Below are positions 59,340 through 64,000 of a stretch of 64,000 bases of DNA, one piece after another. Source of the stretch: Verrucomicrobiales bacterium. GTDB lineage: Bacteria; Verrucomicrobiota; Verrucomicrobiia; Verrucomicrobiales; SLCJ01. Each line of letters begins with the position of its first letter. Within the stretch, counting starts at the first letter, position 1. The notes beneath the pieces were generated by a model. That model was given only the letters and a program-made list of their open reading frames with translations. It did not search any database and was not told the origin of the DNA. The position numbers and the translations under genes are program-made. The DNA is taken from positions 1 to 64,000 of the forward strand of contig JAGXGH010000085.1 in NCBI GenBank assembly GCA_024636835.1. The letters are read 5' to 3'.

Positions 59340-59644
59340 AACTCGATGCAGAAGCACAACTGCGGCAGGAGGCCTGGGTCGGCGATGCTGTTTTAGCGCT
59401 GTTTACGCGTCGCTGGATCTTGGCGAGATTTGGCATGATGGACGGCGAACTGATGAACATGATTAGCTCGAATCACTTTCTCTCCCGCGTGGGGAATCCG
59501 ACAGCCGTCGAGGCGGAGATTGGACGTATCTTCGAAGCTGATGGCTTGGATGCAGCCTTCGCGTGGATTGACGAGAAGCTGATGAAGCACATGCACGATC
59601 AGGTTAAGAAACACCGACCGAAATGGGTGTCGAAGCTTGGGTAA
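59336..59644 (+). CDS. Small RNase III-like-domain protein
   Basis: A 102-residue protein starting by ATGA overlap with hpt. EAWVGDAVLALFTRRWILAR resembles the catalytic-helix signature of RNase III family proteins ('LGDAVLEL...'), and NHFLSRVGNPTAVEAEIGRI is consistent with the next helix. It is much shorter than RNase III and has no dsRNA-binding domain, so it would resemble Mini-III (MrnC) enzymes that process 23S rRNA. The key acidic residues (E12, D17) are present, but I cannot confirm the fold. Confidence 0.55.
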   Translation: MKLDAEAQLRQEAWVGDAVLALFTRRWILARFGMMDGELMNMISSNHFLSRVGNPTAVEAEIGRIFEADGLDAAFAWIDEKLMKHMHDQVKKHRPKWVSKLG

Positions 59645-59658
59645 GCTGAATTTTTGAA

Positions 59659-59732
59659 CGCGAATTTAACGAATTTAACGAATTGATCGAATTGCCAGGA
59701 GATGAAAATTCGGATAATTAGCTAAATTCGCG
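59659..59732. terminator. Inverted repeat between converging genes
   Basis: CGCGAATTTA (59659-59668) is the reverse complement of TAAATTCGCG (59723-59732), extended by GAA/TTC after one bulge. The spacer contains a short tandem CGAATTTAA-type repeat. It lies between the RNase III-like gene and the converging exported-protein gene and could end both transcripts. Confidence 0.45.
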
Positions 59733-59771
59733 GTTCAGCCTGTATTCGGCAATCTTGCTTGCACTGAGTGA

Positions 59772-60374
59772 TTACTTGTCGCGGGATCGGCGGTCGCGCA
59801 TTGACTCCCAGAATTGACGGCGGCGTTCGCGCATTTGATCTTCGGTGAGTGAAGTTGTCTCGGTCTTATTTGCGGTTTGCTGAGGTTGCGCGTTGGCTTG
59901 TGGATTGACATTGGTGTTGTTTTGCTCCTTAGGCAGCACTTTTTGCGCCGCGCCTGCACTTGGTCCGACGACGAGTTTTTCATCGGAGAACTCGAGGGTG
60001 GAGCGCTGGCTACCGGAGGCAAGAATGACACTAGCTTGGTCGATTTTGTCGCGGTTTCTGACTTCAACCAGTGTGATCCCGTTTGTGGCCTCGCTGGCAC
60101 GGACGTAGAGGACTTCTTCCGTAGAGGTGTCGACGAGACAGGCTACGTCTTCGCCTCCAAGTGACATGATGCCTTCAAGTTCAAGGTTTTCGGCGAAGCC
60201 CGGGCCTTCTTCCGGCGGCGGGGCGATTTCTTTCTCGGTGAATGGCGACTGTTCCCAGAGTGAGCGGTAAATATTGATACGTGGCTTCTCAGGGGGCACG
60301 AAGGTATCAAAGTCTTCTTGCGCTTGGATGGCAGGAAGGGCGATGATTAGAGCGAAGAAATAAATAGATTTCAT
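59772..60374 (-). CDS. Exported protein of unknown function, possibly GspC/PilP-like
   Basis: A 200-residue protein with a signal peptide (MKSIYFFALIIALPAIQAQ). The mature part begins with a Pro-rich stretch (PPEKPRINIYRSLWEQSPFT), a small beta domain (LELEGIMSLGGEDVACLVDT) reminiscent of the HR domain of GspC/PilP, and a charged Gln/Arg-rich tail. It is divergent from gspE by 165 bases, so it may be the pilotin-like or GspC-like part of the type II system. The family assignment is weak. Confidence 0.5.
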   Translation of the reverse strand: MKSIYFFALIIALPAIQAQEDFDTFVPPEKPRINIYRSLWEQSPFTEKEIAPPPEEGPGFAENLELEGIMSLGGEDVACLVDTSTEEVLYVRASEATNGITLVEVRNRDKIDQASVILASGSQRSTLEFSDEKLVVGPSAGAAQKVLPKEQNNTNVNPQANAQPQQTANKTETTSLTEDQMRERRRQFWESMRDRRSRDK

Positions 60375-60436
60375 GGAGATTTGGCGAAACTATTGGGTTG
60401 TGTCGGGGTTGAAAAGCGGATCGGTTGAGAATTGCC

Positions 60437-60442
60437 TATAAT
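60437..60442 (+). promoter_or_regulatory. Candidate -10 element upstream of gspE
   Basis: TATAAT occurs exactly about 98 bases before the gspE start, but no good -35 hexamer lies 16-18 bases upstream (a TTGAAA is 22 bases away). Weak evidence. Confidence 0.25.
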
Positions 60443-60539
60443 ATGGGTAGTGGTCAATCCTATAAGCGAGCTTGGTAATCAACCTTGCTTAGTGGAAGAT
60501 ATGTTCACATGATATCACTTCCTTGTCGCTTTTTTATCC

Positions 60540-62273
60540 ATGCAGCCTAATCAACCCGCCGAATTACCAAATGTTGCAGAATTGCCTTCTATCGATGGTT
60601 CTTTGACCAGTTGGCGTGATGCCGCTCCCGCGCGGAGCACCGAAGACCGGTCGCCTAAAGAAGATGATCACGTCGCCCTGCAAGCAGTTGCGGACTCTTT
60701 GGGTTTCGAGTTTGAGCCCGAGCCGAAAGTTATCGATGAACACAAGGTGCGCTCGGCATTTCCCGCGAAGTTAGCGCTACGGTTTCGTGTCCTGCCGCTG
60801 GAGTTAACGGGTGGTGAAGATCCGGAAAGTGAAGAGGAAAAGAGCGAAGAAGAGTCTTCGCAACGCGAGTTGAGGTTGGCGACGTGTTCGCCATTGGACC
60901 TGCTGGCTCGCCAGACGATTTCCGCGGAGTGGGAGGGGAAGATTCGCTGGGTGGTGAGCCCGATGAGGCGGATTTTACCGTCTTTACGTGAGCTTTACGG
61001 GGTGGGTGCGGATACGTTCGAGCAAATTTTGGAAGGTCGCGACATCAGTGAGTTGGATTTGGAATCCCGCGATGACGCGAATCGGATCGACGATTCGGTG
61101 GATGAACAGGCATCGATCATTAAGTTTGTGAATCAGATTATCCGCGAGGCACTTGAACAGCGTGCGACGGATATTCACGTCGAGCCCTTGCGGAATAATT
61201 TGCGGATTCGCTACCGGATTGATGGTCGGTTGATCGAAGTCGCGGTGCCGGATCAGATCAAGGCGCTGCAGTCGGCGGTGATCGCACGACTGAAGATTAT
61301 GTCGCGTTTGGATATTGCTGAGCGCCGATTGCCGCAGGACGGGCGGATTCACTTGGAGCTTGGTGGCAACAGCATCGACGTGCGTGTGGCGACGATTCCC
61401 ACGGTCGAGGGCGAGAGCGTGAGTTTGCGTTTGTTGAACCAGGAACGCTTTAGTTTGCCGCGCTTGCAGATGTCTGCGCCGATCGAGGCGAAGATGCGGA
61501 GGCTGCTTGGTGTGTCGAATGGTATCGTGCTGGTCACCGGCCCGACGGGATCGGGTAAATCGACTACGCTGTATAGTTTCCTGAGTGAATTGAACCATTC
61601 TGATCGTCGGATCGTGACGATTGAAGACCCGGTGGAGAACAAGCTCGAAGGGGTGATGCAGATGGCGGTGAAGCCGGAGATCGATTTCACCTTTGCCAGG
61701 GGGTTACGGAGTATTTTGCGAAGTGATCCGAACATCGTGATGATCGGAGAGATCCGCGATTTGGAAACGGCTGAGATCGCGATTCGTGCGTCGTTGACGG
61801 GTCACTTGGTGTTTTCCACGCTGCACACGAACGACGCGATCGGCGGGGTGACGCGACTGCTCGACATGGGTGTTGAGCCGTTTTTGTTGTCGGCTTCGGT
61901 GCGCGCGTTCCTGGCGCAGCGACTGGTGAGGCGGCTGTGTCCCGAGTGCAAAATTCCATTGGCAGAAGCAATGCATGACGTCCCGGAAGTGGTGGGGATT
62001 TCTCCCGAAGTGCTGGCCTCGGCTTATACGACAAAAGGATGTGAGGCGTGTCGCGGGACTGGATATTTTGGGCGCTTGGCGATTTTCGAAGTAGTGCCTC
62101 TGTCGCAGAAAATCCAAGACGTTATTGTGAGGGGGGGCGGTTATGCCGAGCTCGAGGCACAAGCAACCTTGGAAGGCTTCCGTGGGATGCGCGAATATGG
62201 TTGGGAGAAAGTGATCGCGGGTGAGACCACGATTGCGGAAGTTCTCAGCGCGACATCGACGGATATGGGGTGA
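60540..62273 (+). CDS. gspE: Type II secretion assembly ATPase GspE
   Basis: A 577-residue ATPase. The N-terminal region (about 45-160) is a GspE_N/MshEN-type domain preceded by a flexible stretch with acidic repeats (EEEKSEEESS). The core has QRATDIHVEPLRNNLRIRYR, Walker A GPTGSGKSTTLY, Asp box IEDPVENKLEGVMQ, Walker B IGEIRDLETAEIAIRA and His box STLHTNDA, then the zinc tetracysteine (CPECKIP... CEACRGTGYFGR). It closely follows the GspE pattern and begins the gspE-gspF-gspG operon. It is distinct from the PilB-type ATPase at 40726, which suggests a separate type II secretion system. Confidence 0.93.
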   Translation: MQPNQPAELPNVAELPSIDGSLTSWRDAAPARSTEDRSPKEDDHVALQAVADSLGFEFEPEPKVIDEHKVRSAFPAKLALRFRVLPLELTGGEDPESEEEKSEEESSQRELRLATCSPLDLLARQTISAEWEGKIRWVVSPMRRILPSLRELYGVGADTFEQILEGRDISELDLESRDDANRIDDSVDEQASIIKFVNQIIREALEQRATDIHVEPLRNNLRIRYRIDGRLIEVAVPDQIKALQSAVIARLKIMSRLDIAERRLPQDGRIHLELGGNSIDVRVATIPTVEGESVSLRLLNQERFSLPRLQMSAPIEAKMRRLLGVSNGIVLVTGPTGSGKSTTLYSFLSELNHSDRRIVTIEDPVENKLEGVMQMAVKPEIDFTFARGLRSILRSDPNIVMIGEIRDLETAEIAIRASLTGHLVFSTLHTNDAIGGVTRLLDMGVEPFLLSASVRAFLAQRLVRRLCPECKIPLAEAMHDVPEVVGISPEVLASAYTTKGCEACRGTGYFGRLAIFEVVPLSQKIQDVIVRGGGYAELEAQATLEGFRGMREYGWEKVIAGETTIAEVLSATSTDMG

Positions 62274-62373
62274 GGGAAGAGGTTTTAGGATTTATGTTTT
62301 AGGTGATCTTATTGTGAATTCGGCTGACTTTTTCTATCTTATTGACCATTGTTCCATGACTATTGACTAACCC

Positions 62374-63693
62374 ATGCCAAGTTTTCTTTATGAAGCGATT
62401 AGCCGTGATGGGGCTGCCATGAAAGGCAAGCTCGATGCACCCTCGCGTGCAGTGGCGATTCGCGAGTTGGGGCGGCGTGGGTTGACGGCGAAGGCATTGA
62501 AACCCGCGGTGAATGGTGGTGTGGCAAAAGAGTCGGCTCCGCGTGCCAAGGAGAGTCCGAAGAAAAATGCGGAGAGGAAGCGGGCGAGGGCAAAGGCGAA
62601 GATTGATACCGAGGAGGACAGGGCAGTTCACGTTGACAATGGTGAGGAGACGAAGTTGAAGCCGGATCAGTTGATCTTGTTTACTGAGGATTTGGCGGAT
62701 TTCTTGACGGCTGGATTGCCCTTGGAGCAGTCGCTTCATGCGATGGAGAACCAGCATGCATCGGGTGGGCTGCGTGTCGTTTGCGAGCGGCTGCGTTTGG
62801 CGATTACCGAGGGAACGAGCTTTGGCCGTGCCTTGGCGGTGGCGTCACCGAGTTTTGATGAGCTTTACTGCAACCTGGCGACGGCGGGTGAGGCGAGTGG
62901 TGCGTTGGCACCGATTTTGCGTCGTCAGTCTGAATATCTGTCACAGATGCGTGAGATGAAGCGGAAAGTGGTTTCGGCCTTGATCTATCCAGCGTTTCTG
63001 ATTGTTGCAGGGGTGTTGGTTACAGCGCTGTTGATGTTTTACCTCATGCCCGAGATTACTTCCTTGCTTGAGGATTCGGGCAAGGAGCTGCCGTTGGGAA
63101 CGCGATTATTGATGGGTTTCTCCGATTTTGTGGTGGGCAACTGGTGGTGGCTGACGCTTGGGTTTGTGGTGGTGGTGGCGCTGGTGATCGCGATTTGGAA
63201 GAATCCAGCCTACAAGAATGAGCGGGATAGTTTTCTACTGCAAATTCCGCTGATCAGTCGCTTGCAGCGCGCGGAGTTTAACCTGCTGTTCACCGAGACT
63301 GTGGCCAACTTGATCGCCAATGGTCTGCCGCTACTTCGAGCGACGGAACTCACGCGTAATGCGACTACAAACCATGTTTTCCGCGATCAGTTGGACGAGG
63401 TGATCGAATGTCTTGCCGACGGTGCATCGCTCTCAGCCTCGATGCGCCGGGTGGGTGGGTTTACGCCCTCTCTGGTAGACGTGGCGGCGGTCGGTGAATC
63501 GACCGGATCGTTGGAGAAAGCGTTGAAAAATGCGGCGCGAAGATTACGGCGTGACTTGGACGTTTTATTGGAGAGAATCAGTGCATTGATTCAGCCGGTG
63601 ATTATTACTGTGATGGCTTTGGTCGTCGGCAGCGCTGTATATTTGATGATTACTGCAATTTTCCAAGCGATCTCATCCGTAAACGCGGGTTGA
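62374..63693 (+). CDS. gspF: Type II secretion inner-membrane protein GspF
   Basis: A 439-residue protein with the classical GspF start MPSFLYEAISRDGAAMKGKL. After a Lys/Ala-rich linker (about 50-95) come two T2SSF domains (about 105-230 and 305-430) with LADFLTAGLPLEQSLHAMEN and TVANLIANGLPLLRATELTR as their first parts. Three membrane segments (about 205-230, 250-275, 405-430) complete the fold. It anchors GspE and GspL in the inner membrane. It follows gspE by 100 bases and precedes gspG by 27. Confidence 0.93.
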   Translation: MPSFLYEAISRDGAAMKGKLDAPSRAVAIRELGRRGLTAKALKPAVNGGVAKESAPRAKESPKKNAERKRARAKAKIDTEEDRAVHVDNGEETKLKPDQLILFTEDLADFLTAGLPLEQSLHAMENQHASGGLRVVCERLRLAITEGTSFGRALAVASPSFDELYCNLATAGEASGALAPILRRQSEYLSQMREMKRKVVSALIYPAFLIVAGVLVTALLMFYLMPEITSLLEDSGKELPLGTRLLMGFSDFVVGNWWWLTLGFVVVVALVIAIWKNPAYKNERDSFLLQIPLISRLQRAEFNLLFTETVANLIANGLPLLRATELTRNATTNHVFRDQLDEVIECLADGASLSASMRRVGGFTPSLVDVAAVGESTGSLEKALKNAARRLRRDLDVLLERISALIQPVIITVMALVVGSAVYLMITAIFQAISSVNAG

Positions 63694-63720
63694 GGTAAAA
63701 TACCAAAACCGAAAAACACT

Positions 63721-64000
63721 ATGAAAAATCCCTACACAATAACTCGGCGATCTGCGGCAAGCAGCGCGTTCACGTTGATCGAAATGCTGCTGGTGCTGGC
63801 CATTATCTCCATCCTTATCGGAGCGGGGATTTACCAGATGGGCGGTGCCAAAGACACGGCACGTAGAGAGGCCACACGGATAACGATCATTAAAATGAAG
63901 AGCAATATTCAGGAGTATGAACTGGCCACACGTGGCGGTCCTCCTTCTACTGAGCAAGGCTTGAAGGCTTTGGTATCCAAGCCTGGTGGTGTTCGAGTAT
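63721..64000 (+). CDS. gspG: Major pseudopilin GspG, cut by the window end
   Basis: The 5' 93 codons are visible. The class III leader ends SSA|FTLIEMLLVLAIISILIG, so Ala stands at -1 where Gly is nearly universal; Phe+1 and Glu5 are kept. Further on, PPSTEQGLKALVSKPGG matches the GspG signature, and GGAKDTARREATRITIIKMK the helix before it. It forms the pseudopilus that pushes substrates through the secretin. The C-terminus lies beyond position 64000. Confidence 0.9.
   Translation, partial: MKNPYTITRRSAASSAFTLIEMLLVLAIISILIGAGIYQMGGAKDTARREATRITIIKMKSNIQEYELATRGGPPSTEQGLKALVSKPGGVRV

Noticed and set aside
1-64000. tRNA or rRNA genes, prophage, complete insertion sequences
   Set aside because: Apart from the tmRNA I saw no T-arm/anticodon pattern, no rRNA sequence, no integrase and no transposase frame.

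Overview
The window looks like chromosomal DNA of a Verrucomicrobiota bacterium, possibly of the Verrucomicrobiales. This is inferred from the gene repertoire: several sulfatase and GH2 glycosidase genes or remnants, cohesin/dockerin and RCC1 secreted proteins with Ca-binding 'DSDGDG' spacers, a CcsA with a long N-terminal extension, porin plus multihaem cytochrome genes, and separate type IV pilus-like and type II secretion loci. No rRNA or tRNA gene was seen. The only RNA gene found is a one-piece tmRNA.

Region 1 (1-12.2 kb) is accessory and partly decayed. A broken sulfatase (1-717) and a GH2 glycosidase with lost 5' and internal parts (7015-8316) flank an intact three-gene operon for secreted RCC1-repeat, multidomain dockerin and cohesin proteins (989-6692, minus strand, ATGA overlaps). 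It is followed by a sugar-acid catabolic operon (RraA-like aldolase, enolase-superfamily dehydratase, SDR dehydrogenase; 8457-11135) with a divergent AraC-type regulator.

Region 2 (12.3-28.3 kb) is one long minus-strand operon and the most striking part of the window. In transcription order it encodes a tetrahaem cytochrome c554-like protein, a cytosolic protein with two cyclic-nucleotide-type domains and four [4Fe-4S] motifs, a b-type membrane cytochrome, a decahaem cytochrome with a cysteine-rich cytosolic head, a pentahaem cytochrome, an outer-membrane porin-like barrel, a membrane-anchored FAD/2Fe-2S reductase, a duplicated-domain lipoprotein, and the ResB/CcsA haem ligation system. I read it as a trans-envelope electron conduit packaged with its own cytochrome c maturation genes. 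A Fur-like site and a palindrome lie upstream.

Region 3 (28.5-37.9 kb) holds central metabolism (glutamate dehydrogenase, acetolactate synthase, aldehyde dehydrogenase), a sulfatase C-terminal remnant running into an intact secreted GH2 enzyme with an unusual active site, a decayed stretch with a possible regulator remnant, a truncated GIY-YIG gene, three hairpins and the tmRNA gene.

Region 4 (38-52.5 kb) is a type IV pilus-like locus (two pilin-like proteins, PilC, PilB, secretin, PilP/PilO-like proteins, a PilM-PilN fusion, PilT) continuing upstream into a His-rich membrane protein and an ABC transporter. Region 5 (52.8-64 kb) holds Mrp, sigma-54, the CCA-adding enzyme, prepilin peptidase, hypoxanthine phosphoribosyltransferase, a small RNase III-like protein and the start of a type II secretion operon (gspE-gspF-gspG, cut by the window end). 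PilD at 57437 probably serves both pilin systems, and sigma-54 commonly drives pilin genes.

A dispersed 100-140 bp repeat with hairpin ends occurs five times (about 6941, 8356, 12166, 54137, 58580), next to gene ends. Its terminal hairpin shows paired base changes between copies.
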